Positions 48,301 through 52,900 of a stretch of 64,000 nucleotides of DNA are shown in pieces. Numbering within the stretch: the stretch's first letter is position 1; the number at the start of each line of letters is the position of its first letter. Below the pieces are notes generated by a model. It was not told where the DNA came from, made no database searches, and worked only from the letters and a program-made list of their open reading frames with translations. Position numbers and translations under genes: made by a program. Where the stretch lies: positions 1,140,320 through 1,204,319 of the forward strand of contig VXBA01001515.1 in the NCBI GenBank assembly GCA_013399895.1, in the 5' to 3' direction. This stretch comes from Serilophus lunatus (lineage: Eukaryota; Chordata; Aves; Passeriformes; Eurylaimidae).

Positions 48301-49955
48301 TGCTGCTTCCTCCCTCTGAAAGAGATGAGCACAAAATGAGACATTCTTTCAAGGCAATAGATAAGAGAAACAAGGACACTACAAGACAAAGCAGGAGGGA
48401 CCCAAAGCTGTCCACACACTCAATTCCAAATACAGCTTCGAGTCTGGTGAGAGATCAGAGCTGCAGAGAAGTATCTTGGTAGAGCAGACAGGTATTCACA
48501 CTCTATACCCAGCAGGTTTGTAGTCAGATTTTGCATCATACATAGACTGAAGGATGCTGCTGTTAACCCTCATCATAAATGGCATGATAGTGCAATCCCT
48601 TTCCAATTCAGCTGCAGCAAGCTATCAAGAATATGGTGGGATAAGGAGTATGGAGGATTCTTCCCAACTCAGTGCTTGTACTTCCCTATAGAAGTAGAAA
48701 TGTCCTGTAACCTTTGATACTCCCCAAAAGGATTCACTCAGTGTTATCAACTGGCTAAGATGACAGGAGAATATTACACTGCAGCTCGAGCATTGGAGGC
48801 TGCAGACCCAAAACACAGTTCCCAAAAGACAGCCACCACCGGAGACCCTATATCTGGACTTCAATCTGTGGAGAGTCTGGTCTACCAGTCTCAGTGGAGA
48901 ATGTGGCTTTGCTTCTGATACTCAGATATATATAATATATATATATATAATACTCAGATAGCTCCCCACATATTACTCCTTCTCCCCAGTAGCAAGTATT
49001 TTGGGACAGGTATTTCTGAAAATTGCTTTTCACTGGGTGCAAATCTTTCCTGCTGCACCCAGGAATTTATGGAAATGATGGAAATAATGCAGGCAATAGC
49101 ATGGAGGGGCACAGAACACTGCAGCATAATGCAATGACTGAGAATTACTTACTGGGTGGCAAGGACGTCAGTCTTGTGGTTACAGTCTCTGTAATAACTG
49201 AGGGAAGAAAAGGGTGCAGATGTAATGTCATGTTAATATAGCCAAACTAGATCAATGTTCTACTTATTTTCTATGCAAGAGCATGACTCAGTCAAAGAAG
49301 ATCAGCTCATTTAAATAAAAGTCCCTTAAGACCACATTGCCTGGGGGCTGTTGTTGCATTAGCACACAATGCTGTGTGTTTCTTTGCCGGGCTTTTATCT
49401 CTAACTAAGAACATGAGTGCCGTGAAGGATTTTCTCTTTACAATATCCACGTAAAACATGGAAGTATTATTATTTCTTGGCACTTCTGAACCACAGCCCT
49501 TTGCTGTAACAACAAAGCCTATGGTCAGAACCCTTACTAGCTTCCTACTAGTTAATTCGCATAAAGTCATCAGGGAATTAACTTTTGCTTTACACAAAGC
49601 TCCAAAGAGATATCTAAAGAACATTTTCTAGGCCACATGGGACATTGATTATCAGAGGTAGGAGCAGATCCAAATATCTGCACTACTAGCTAGAAATGCT
49701 ACCAAAGGGCAATCACCTGGTTAAATAATCAGGCCACGATACACATCTCTAAATGTTTGACGTTGGCCTATTCTACTCCTTACTCTGACTTCAACAGAGA
49801 GAATTTCATTCTGGTCAACATTCAATCCCTAACAAAACTGGCCATCCATCACTAGGATTTCTGGGATGTGATATAAAAATAAAAAAAATCTCCTCCTTAC
49901 GTCTTTCAGTAACTTCTGATCCATCTTGCCTTGTTTTCTTTGTTACAGAATCCAT
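15288..49955 (-). CDS. COL17A1: COL17A1, collagen alpha-1(XVII) chain (BP180), complete coding sequence in 56 exons
   Basis: The 56 exons listed below sum to 4521 nt (1506 residues plus stop) with no disruption. Mammalian collagen XVII is about 1500 residues. It is a homotrimeric type II membrane protein of hemidesmosomes: the cytoplasmic head binds integrin beta-4, plectin and BP230, and the ectodomain reaches through the lamina lucida towards laminin-332. Visible here are a Ser/Thr-rich head (1-449), the Cys motif WCPCGSCCSWWKW followed by a hydrophobic span (about 450-471), the NC16A-like segment EEVRKLKSRVEDLE onward (472-547), a long Gly-X-Y helix (548-791) with one imperfection (GPPGFGEKG), then alternating short collagen blocks and helical linkers. 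All coding exons join in phase 1. The domain order and C-terminal VYVGRRKRRS leave little doubt about identity. Exon 1 (5' UTR) was not found. Confidence 0.97.
15523..15594 (-). CDS. COL17A1: COL17A1 coding exon 55 (residues 1467-1491), last collagen block
   Basis: GDPGPMGPPGRHGQRGPRGE then KGEK. Charged terminal triplets resemble human GPRGHKGEKGDKG. Acceptor CTTTAG, donor GTATGA. Confidence 0.96.
15815..15877 (-). CDS. COL17A1: COL17A1 coding exon 54 (residues 1446-1467)
   Basis: [20 protein letters not shown] then K; human has [21 protein letters not shown]. Confidence 0.97.
16447..16587 (-). CDS. COL17A1: COL17A1 coding exon 53 (residues 1399-1446)
   Basis: [26 protein letters not shown], then VSKVFAAYGNVTQDLMDFF; human has ISKVFSAYSNVTADLMDFF. 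Contains an N-glycosylation sequon, Asn-Val-Thr. Confidence 0.97.
16780..17199 (-). CDS. COL17A1: COL17A1 coding exon 52 (residues 1259-1399), largest exon, Ser-rich loop
   Basis: Starts [16 protein letters not shown] and GPRGPRGPKGD, then about 95 residues of Ser/Gly/Tyr-rich low-complexity sequence containing two copies of GSDG(A/T)(Y/F)D, and closes with GSLDYNELALRVSESLQ. Human has the same architecture, but its loop is dominated by Gly/Ala. The exon is 420 bases, by far the longest coding exon of the gene. Open frames on the opposite strand are by-products of its biased composition. Confidence 0.96.
17951..18103 (-). CDS. COL17A1: COL17A1 coding exon 51 (residues 1208-1259)
   Basis: VGYSSLSGVQ, four GPP triplets, then THSDEFRSELIQYLK. 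Acceptor CTCTCAAG, donor GTAAGG. Confidence 0.96.
18352..18465 (-). CDS. COL17A1: COL17A1 coding exon 50 (residues 1170-1208)
   Basis: [20 protein letters not shown], then GIPGSPGT and SLEDISAYLQ. Human has [21 protein letters not shown] and VEDLSSYL. Confidence 0.96.
19012..19101 (-). CDS. COL17A1: COL17A1 coding exon 49 (residues 1140-1170)
   Basis: [19 protein letters not shown], then ISYSDLTAYLR; human has [19 protein letters not shown]. Confidence 0.96.
20197..20307 (-). CDS. COL17A1: COL17A1 coding exon 48 (residues 1103-1140)
   Basis: REEIRQYLIG, PPGPGGEG, then LSLDYDELTRRFISYLT. The collagen part is reduced to two triplets here. Acceptor TTTCTAG, donor GTAATG. Confidence 0.95.
21241..21324 (-). 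CDS. COL17A1: COL17A1 coding exon 47 (residues 1075-1103)
   Basis: An entirely non-collagenous linker, SSSGHYDSFASSVST then ILYQELLNLLQ. Human has a comparable linker ending ILAVLQ. Confidence 0.94.
21925..22062 (-). CDS. COL17A1: COL17A1 coding exon 46 (residues 1029-1075)
   Basis: SDNVRHYLTGAQ, then [10 protein letters not shown], then MTLDYAELATRVMSYMT. Typical linker-collagen-linker module. Confidence 0.96.
22311..22424 (-). CDS. COL17A1: COL17A1 coding exon 45 (residues 991-1029)
   Basis: GGSRQIQ, then four GPP triplets, GPGG, and the helical linker SSSQEIQQYITDYLK; human has GQEIQQYISEYMQ. Acceptor TTCTGTAG, donor GTGAGT. Confidence 0.96.
23016..23063 (-). CDS. COL17A1: COL17A1 coding exon 44 (residues 975-991)
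   Basis: Encodes GDAGVPGAPGIPGTSQ; human has GDPGVPGALGIPSG. Confidence 0.94.
23438..23494 (-). CDS. COL17A1: COL17A1 coding exon 43 (residues 956-975)
   Basis: Linker GERVTIQ, then [12 protein letters not shown]. Acceptor ATTGGCAG, donor GTGAAG. Confidence 0.94.
23654..23695 (-). CDS. COL17A1: COL17A1 coding exon 42 (residues 942-956)
   Basis: Encodes GEPGEPGLSAFHSH. Easy to miss because only two triplets are collagenous; supported by acceptor CCCACACAG, donor GTCAGT, phase, and the parallel human segment GEQGLPGFSTS. The intron to exon 41 is only 87 bases. Confidence 0.88.
23783..23809 (-). CDS. COL17A1: COL17A1 coding exon 41 (residues 933-942)
   Basis: A 27-base exon encoding GERGPRGLT. 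Acceptor TGTTCACAG, donor GTAAGG. Confidence 0.92.
24301..24360 (-). CDS. COL17A1: COL17A1 coding exon 40 (residues 913-933)
   Basis: Linker EAFFT, then [15 protein letters not shown], as in human [20 protein letters not shown]. Confidence 0.95.
24516..24572 (-). CDS. COL17A1: COL17A1 coding exon 39 (residues 894-913)
   Basis: Encodes [19 protein letters not shown]. The acceptor reads GAGAAG, so a second AG three bases upstream would insert one Glu codon and keep the frame; the downstream AG is used here. Confidence 0.92.
25368..25409 (-). CDS. COL17A1: COL17A1 coding exon 38 (residues 880-894)
   Basis: Encodes GESVQGPPGPHGPP: a four-residue break in the collagen register, then new triplets. 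Confidence 0.93.
25524..25577 (-). CDS. COL17A1: COL17A1 coding exon 37 (residues 862-880)
   Basis: Completes the linker with MLGDLQ, then [12 protein letters not shown]. Acceptor TTTGCACAG, donor GTATGT. Confidence 0.94.
26754..26834 (-). CDS. COL17A1: COL17A1 coding exon 36 (residues 835-862), helical linker
   Basis: GPRGEKGSTG, then a non-collagenous EAVIETIRTEVSSLASQ with heptad-like hydrophobic spacing. It is preceded on the coding strand by a 30-odd base T-rich tract and an AAAAAAG acceptor; donor GTAAGT. Human has a much shorter linker (EVLNLQ) at this point by recall. Confidence 0.92.
26847..26877. repeat. A-rich tract (poly-pyrimidine on the COL17A1 strand)
   Basis: Runs of A interrupted by single G. 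On the coding strand this T-rich run lies just upstream of coding exon 36 and probably serves as its polypyrimidine tract. Confidence 0.85.
27042..27115 (-). mobile_element. possible decayed CR1 3'-end relic
   Basis: ATCATAGAAAACCAGC, then CTTAGGGGTCAGC and TTCAAACCCTTCTAAACAG loosely follow the reverse complement of a CR1 terminus. Too diverged to be sure. Confidence 0.35.
27532..27567 (-). CDS. COL17A1: COL17A1 coding exon 35 (residues 823-835)
   Basis: Encodes GPVGPAGLPGQQ; human has GPAGPAGLPGHQ. Acceptor TGAAACCAG, donor GTACCA. Confidence 0.93.
28544..28624 (-). CDS. COL17A1: COL17A1 coding exon 34 (residues 796-823)
   Basis: A short linker EGSSTITLP, then [18 protein letters not shown], restarting the collagen register. 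Confidence 0.95.
28856..28891 (-). CDS. COL17A1: COL17A1 coding exon 33 (residues 784-796), end of long triple helix
   Basis: Encodes GEPGAPGRVISA; the Gly-X-Y register ends here, giving a helix of about 244 residues from 548. Human COL15 is about 242. Confidence 0.94.
29429..29464 (-). CDS. COL17A1: COL17A1 coding exon 32 (residues 772-784)
   Basis: Encodes GLPGNPGRPGAK. Acceptor CATATCAG, donor GTGAGT. Confidence 0.93.
30151..30177 (-). CDS. COL17A1: COL17A1 coding exon 31 (residues 763-772)
   Basis: A 27-base exon encoding GLTGPQGPP, conserved with human GLTGPQGPQ. Confidence 0.93.
30347..30418 (-). CDS. COL17A1: COL17A1 coding exon 30 (residues 739-763)
   Basis: Encodes [20 protein letters not shown] and AGQP; human has [21 protein letters not shown]. 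Confidence 0.95.
30764..30799 (-). CDS. COL17A1: COL17A1 coding exon 29 (residues 727-739)
   Basis: Encodes GQAGRDGQPGEK. Acceptor TTGGACAG, donor GTGAGG. Confidence 0.93.
31132..31194 (-). CDS. COL17A1: COL17A1 coding exon 28 (residues 706-727)
   Basis: Encodes GEQGSRGMPGPPGEPGAKGP followed by A. Acceptor TGCTACAG, donor GTGAGT. Confidence 0.94.
31592..31627 (-). CDS. COL17A1: COL17A1 coding exon 27 (residues 694-706)
   Basis: Encodes GDQGEKGSRGMT; human has GDQGEKGPRGLT. Confidence 0.94.
31828..31863 (-). CDS. COL17A1: COL17A1 coding exon 26 (residues 682-694)
   Basis: Encodes GEKGASGPPGPK. Acceptor TCTTTCAG, donor GTATGT. Confidence 0.93.
32231..32284 (-). CDS. COL17A1: COL17A1 coding exon 25 (residues 664-682)
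   Basis: Encodes GPPGLQGFRGEAGLPGAK, parallel to the human GLQGLRGEVGLPGVK block. Confidence 0.94.
32407..32442 (-). CDS. COL17A1: COL17A1 coding exon 24 (residues 652-664)
   Basis: Encodes GLMGSPGPQGPP; human has SSGSPGPQGPP. Acceptor TTTCACAG, donor GTGAGT. Confidence 0.94.
33086..33148 (-). CDS. COL17A1: COL17A1 coding exon 23 (residues 631-652)
   Basis: Encodes [19 protein letters not shown] followed by LK; proline-rich helix segment. Confidence 0.94.
33625..33729 (-). CDS. COL17A1: COL17A1 coding exon 22 (residues 596-631), contains the helix imperfection
   Basis: Contains GEPGMEGPMGQRGREG, then GPPGFGEKGDR, where one residue is missing from the Gly-X-Y register. The same one-residue defect (GPPGSGEKG) occurs in human, so it is conserved and not an error. 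Confidence 0.95.
33902..33964 (-). CDS. COL17A1: COL17A1 coding exon 21 (residues 575-596)
   Basis: Encodes [20 protein letters not shown]; human has [20 protein letters not shown] as I recall. Acceptor TTTTTTTTCAG, donor GTAAGG. Confidence 0.95.
34449..34475 (-). CDS. COL17A1: COL17A1 coding exon 20 (residues 566-575)
   Basis: A 27-base exon encoding GEQGLPGVP. Acceptor CTCTACAG, donor GTGAGC. Confidence 0.92.
34939..34965 (-). CDS. COL17A1: COL17A1 coding exon 19 (residues 557-566)
   Basis: A 27-base collagen exon encoding GDMGIQGPK. Acceptor TTTCTCAG, donor GTGAGT. Confidence 0.92.
35190..35394 (+). mobile_element. CR1 LINE 3' fragment, antisense to COL17A1
   Basis: GACCAGGGAAGTGGTGGAGTC, then AAAGACATGTAGATGTGGCAC and the tail TTTCTGTGATTCTTTT match a forward-oriented CR1 3' end. 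It lies in the short intron after coding exon 18, about 120 bases from that exon's donor. Confidence 0.85.
35517..35555 (-). CDS. COL17A1: COL17A1 coding exon 18 (residues 544-557), start of long triple helix
   Basis: Encodes YFR, then GEKGERGEK: the first Gly-X-Y triplets after NC16A. Charged GEKGER triplets are typical of stable helix ends. Confidence 0.93.
36137..36352 (-). CDS. COL17A1: COL17A1 coding exon 17 (residues 472-544), NC16A-like domain
   Basis: Begins AEEVRKLKSRVEDLEKI, a short coiled coil expected to nucleate trimers, and ends ESVWLMVKSRLNKEIER. In human the equivalent segment is the NC16A domain, the main bullous pemphigoid autoantigen and the region of ADAM-mediated ectodomain shedding. 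The central part (GGLLAINQGNS) is quite unlike the human sequence as I recall it. Confidence 0.96.
36780..36929 (-). CDS. COL17A1: COL17A1 coding exon 16 (residues 422-472), transmembrane exon
   Basis: Encodes a Gly-rich lead-in, then WCPCGSCCSWWKWLLG and a leucine-rich span ending GLLFGLIAL. The four cysteines (439, 441, 444, 445) sit just on the cytoplasmic side and are candidate acylation or redox sites (inference). Type II topology is expected from the family: N-terminus inside, collagen outside. Confidence 0.97.
37476..37520 (-). CDS. COL17A1: COL17A1 coding exon 15 (residues 407-422)
   Basis: Encodes GGLKSMPKRDKEAYA. Less conserved than its neighbours; supported by flanking splice sites (AAAACAG, GTGAGT) and frame continuity into the membrane-span exon. 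Confidence 0.9.
37635..37724 (-). CDS. COL17A1: COL17A1 coding exon 14 (residues 377-407)
   Basis: Contains SFAEDTLKKEKQGFSS and DAGLKSDAN. Acceptor CTGTTCAG, donor GTAAGA. Confidence 0.95.
37900..38061 (-). CDS. COL17A1: COL17A1 coding exon 13 (residues 323-377)
   Basis: Contains DDILRKDCKFLLLEKDNAPA and MELLVMTKDSGKVFNAS, a highly conserved head block. The acceptor abuts a run of G, and the AG giving 162 bases keeps the frame. Confidence 0.96.
39177..39242 (-). CDS. COL17A1: COL17A1 coding exon 12 (residues 301-323), repeat unit 3
   Basis: Encodes AYGVKNTSQSNTTTSTGVSA; a shorter, more diverged third copy of the FGVxNN unit. Acceptor TCATTGCAG, donor GTGAGT. Confidence 0.94.
39596..39667 (-). 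CDS. COL17A1: COL17A1 coding exon 11 (residues 277-301), repeat unit 2
   Basis: Encodes VFGVQNNLSPSSSAATQN and an Ala/Ser tail. Paralogous to coding exon 10; 72 bases, acceptor CTTTGCAG, donor GTCAGC. Confidence 0.95.
40632..40703 (-). CDS. COL17A1: COL17A1 coding exon 10 (residues 253-277), repeat unit 1
   Basis: Encodes VFGVPNNLAPSNHTLNAG and a Ser/Thr tail. It has the same length and framing motif (VFGV-NNL) as the next exon. Confidence 0.95.
41419..41562 (-). CDS. COL17A1: COL17A1 coding exon 9 (residues 205-253)
   Basis: Contains SGTYDTTILNTALPSYMWSS and TLPAGSSLGGYH, as in mammalian COL17A1. Acceptor TTTTTGCAG, donor GTATGG. Confidence 0.96.
42126..42415 (-). mobile_element. CR1 LINE 3' fragment, sense to COL17A1
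   Basis: AGAATCATAGAATCACAGCA, then GGTTTGGGTTGAAAGGGAAC, CCACCCTGCCGTGGGCAAGG and GACCTTGAACACTTCCAGGG, is a well-preserved CR1 3' end read in reverse complement. It lies in the intron between coding exons 8 and 9 and is the least diverged CR1 copy in the window by eye. Confidence 0.92.
42809..42952 (-). CDS. COL17A1: COL17A1 coding exon 8 (residues 157-205)
   Basis: Begins WTELDDVKRLLKGSRSAS and contains LPIPKK, both strongly conserved in collagen XVII heads. Acceptor CCTGCCAG, donor GTACTT. Confidence 0.96.
43325..43372 (-). CDS. COL17A1: COL17A1 coding exon 7 (residues 141-157)
   Basis: Encodes ESEIRVRLQSASPSGR. A second AG two bases inside the acceptor (CCCAGAG) would break the frame, so the upstream AG is chosen. 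Confidence 0.94.
43373..44902 (-). other. COL17A1 intron between coding exons 6 and 7
   Basis: AT-rich, no exon-like segment with correct phase, no repeat recognised. Confidence 0.6.
44903..44938 (-). CDS. COL17A1: COL17A1 coding exon 6 (residues 129-141)
   Basis: A 36-base exon encoding ASASTRGRSQSR. Acceptor GTTTGCAG, donor GTGAGT. Confidence 0.93.
45708..45755 (-). CDS. COL17A1: COL17A1 coding exon 5 (residues 113-129)
   Basis: Encodes GSSSANSSPEFPRKDI. Acceptor TTTTCACAG, donor GTATGT. Confidence 0.94.
46113..46250 (-). CDS. COL17A1: COL17A1 coding exon 4 (residues 67-113)
   Basis: Contains RSPGSTFERKTYVNRHATYE, one of the best conserved head segments in the family. Acceptor AACTATAG, donor GTATCA. 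Confidence 0.95.
46251..48216 (-). other. COL17A1 intron between coding exons 3 and 4
   Basis: Contains the (CA)n microsatellite at 47761-47788; otherwise nothing recognised. Confidence 0.6.
47761..47788. repeat. (CA)n microsatellite
   Basis: Nine uninterrupted CA units followed by CGCACGCACA. Likely polymorphic. Confidence 0.95.
48217..48315 (-). CDS. COL17A1: COL17A1 coding exon 3 (residues 34-67)
   Basis: Ser/Gly-rich head sequence with KGGSSSGLKTSSHAGG and YTHGSSYVTSS. Acceptor TCTTTCAG, donor GTAAGG. Confidence 0.95.
48918..48960. repeat. (AT)n tract bounded by an 11-base direct repeat
   Basis: A 20-odd base AT alternation lies between two exact copies of ATACTCAGATA (48918-48928 and 48950-48960), in the intron between coding exons 2 and 3. 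Confidence 0.9.
49153..49197 (-). CDS. COL17A1: COL17A1 coding exon 2 (residues 19-34)
   Basis: Encodes LITETVTTRLTSLPP, close to the human ITETVTTRLTSLPP stretch. Acceptor CCCTCAG, donor GTAAGT. Confidence 0.95.
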
Positions 49956-49966
49956 ATCATTGCCAC
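49901..49966 (-). CDS. COL17A1: COL17A1 coding exon 1 (start codon exon)
   Basis: The ATG at 49955-49953 has G at -3 and G at +4 and begins MDSVTKKTRQDGSEVTER, matching the collagen XVII N-terminus. Bases 49966-49956 are 5' UTR after acceptor CTTGCAG, so at least one non-coding exon lies further upstream. Donor GTAAGG. Confidence 0.93.
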
Positions 49967-52900
49967 CTGCAAGGAAAACAGACAGACTGCACTCAGAGCT
50001 CTGTGAATACTAGGAAATGACAACAGCTCTACAGAGGTCCTGCCACTTCACTCCCCTAAACTGGGGGCTAGACTGCCTAGAAAACATCTGTGCCAGGGTG
50101 TTTACAGTGCCCTTCCAGAGCCACATGATTATTACAAATAGACCAGCACCTAGACTACTGGATGCTGCACAAGGCAGTAGAGCTGATACACCAGGAGGGG
50201 TTGTAAAGCCAACAGATGACAAAGGGGCAATTGAAGCAAATCCACTCAGTGATGGAGTTTATACCTGGATTTATATTCCGACTTTGTGGCACTACACTGT
50301 GGTCTTCAGCTCTCCGGAGTGAGAGAGGGACAATGTGTCTACAGTGTCTCTGTAAAGGTCTGATGAAAATCACAGGGTCCAAATACTACTCCCACACATC
50401 TGCTCTGGGCAGGACTCAACAGTTCAGGATTAGCCTTGCAGGCAGCTTCAGGAAAGTTACCTGCACCCTGCCAGCACTGCCAGAAACACCTAAGCAGAGA
50501 TACTGCTGCTCTGTCAGCGGTAATACTCCATTCTCAGGGTACACTGATGCTGAAGCCACGGCACTGAATTTAGTGAAGCAGAAAAAAAATGGAGGTACCT
50601 TTAAACTAGCTAACTTTGGCAGCGAGGAACTTAGGTATGAAGCCCTTCATTTTGCTATAAAAGGTAGAGCAATGACAGTCTCTGCCTTTGGAAACTGATC
50701 TAATTTAATGCCAGGTCGGGTCAGCCTACACAGTGTTAGAATCAATGCTGTGAATCCTGTGTACACTATTCCTCATGATTTGGATCCCACTCTAGCCAAA
50801 ATTATAATCTTTAGCAGAGGTATGACTGCCTGTCAAGGCAGGAATACTACAAAGAAACATGACTGTGGTAAAGAAACATTATCTAGAATAGAAAACACTT
50901 TTGTCAGAAGGAACCACACAGCTGCTCACTCCTATTCTCTCTGAGATAACATTTCATTCTATGCAGCCACAAACTACGAGAAGGAAGAGATTTTAATTCA
51001 CGCACAAGCTCACAATAGGCCAAACCCCTCCACTGCATCTGAAGCCTCCTTCTTAAAAGTAAAGGCCCAACTGTACCAAAAAGTACACACTTAAGAGGAT
51101 GAATCTAAAAAACAGCTTTGGGCAAAATTCCTGTTTTAAAGCCCAGCTGGAGGCACAACACAAGACTGTGCCCCTCAGTGCAGCTACCATTTGAGCTTGA
51201 TTCTTATGATTCCACTTTACACTCCAGGAAAGTGTAGCCCCCTTGAAGTTACGCTTGTACTGCCAATGCATAAACAATGACGCAAGTCAGAATGCAGCAG
51301 AGAATCTGCAAGAATATATGATGTTCAGATTCAGTTGTGTCTTTGAGCAGCTCCTGCTATTCCTAGGGCTGGACAGGAACAGTTTGAGTGTAGAAGGCAC
51401 ACTACCAGCAGCCAATCAACTTCAGCCTCCTATGACAGATTCATCTGAACTTTGCAGAGAACACCATAGTGCCCACAGCTCTCACTCTGCACTTCTGACC
51501 CTGGGCTTGTCTAAACAGCCCCGTAAATGGGGCTCCTGAGGCTGCCTCCAAGTCCTTACACAACCCTGATGGCAGTGGGATGCTGCTCAACCCTCATAGT
51601 GCTTGCTAACACTGTGGATTTCCAAGGGATTATCCAGGGTGTTGATTCCAAGGCATAGGCAACACAGGAGCTATACACATTAGGATAGTTCCTCCTCCAG
51701 CAGGATGACAGTTCCCTGCAATGGAAGGGTTCCTACAAAGGAAGGCAAAATCTCTTCTAGTCTTCCTTACTGCATCAACAGTGGAAGGATCTTGCAAGCT
51801 TTTTTCGTAAAAACAGATGCTGGAAGCTGTTGTCTGGAGATCAGCACTGTTGGCTTTGTCAGTGCTTTTGCAAGGAACACAGTTTTTCACTCGGAAACTG
51901 CTTTCCTATTTACTGCTTTGTAGCCACAGAGCTCCACTTCCTTTCTACTACTGCAAAGCAGTGCTGGTTATGGATGCTGGAAGAGGCCAGCACCACCATG
52001 GAGTGAATTAATCTTCTGCATCTTTGCCTTCTCTTGAGGGAGTGAATATCTTGCTGTGGTATCAATTAGAAAAAACAAAACAAGAGGCTAAAGCAAACCT
52101 TCGGAGCCACACGTGCCCCAGCACACGGTGCATTTTGATCCATGTTGCGTATCTGTTTGCCACATGGATGCAAAAGGCAGCTCAGGCTGCAGCAGGCTGA
52201 TGGAGCTGGGTTCCATGATCTGCCAGGACTGACTCATCTCACCAGCTCCTACCCGAATTCACAAAGACATAGCTGTGGGCTATGTCTGTGGCAAAGCAAC
52301 AGCGTTGTTGAATCAGAGAAGCCATCTGCAATCATCTCTGAGCAACGAGCAGGAACTTGTGAAGTGGGGTCACTCTCAAACACTGCAGGCAGTATAAGAC
52401 AGGGCACCTCTATGGCCACTTTAACACAAGCTCAGGGATTGTAGCATGCTTGTGGCACCCACAGAAAAGGGGAACTTGCAGACATTGTTGGCACTAGGAA
52501 CCACTTGTGCACACTGCTTCCTCTCTGGACAGCAGGACAGAACAGCTGTCCAGCATTGCAAGTCATGCTCAGATCTGTGCTTTCCACAAAAGCCAGACAA
52601 TGCGGGGTACCTCCTGCTCCCCCTGTGCCATTCGTCTGCAGTGCAGCACACTGGCAAGGACACTAAGCCAGTAGGTGATGGGACATTCAAACTCCTCTTA
52701 TTATTGTAGAATTTAGGAATTATGTGCAATAGTAAGAAAGTTTATTATAGGCATTTTTCAAAGGGGAGAGGAATAACTACAAAGATGTACTTTAGTGGAA
52801 AAATAAAAGCAGGCATGTTCCAGATTATTTTATCCCTCCACAATAAGGGAGGGAATCTCTCAGTTTTCATATCAGAATGCTGCTGCACTCACAAACATCC

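Noticed and set aside
50657..50664. TATA-box-like TATAAAAG on the + strand
   Set aside because: Wrong strand for COL17A1 and no gene follows it on the + strand.
50216..50698. 160-codon open frame upstream of COL17A1
   Set aside because: No recognisable domain, composition or splice context; it lies in presumed intron 1 or intergenic DNA and open frames of this size arise by chance in 14 kb of sequence.
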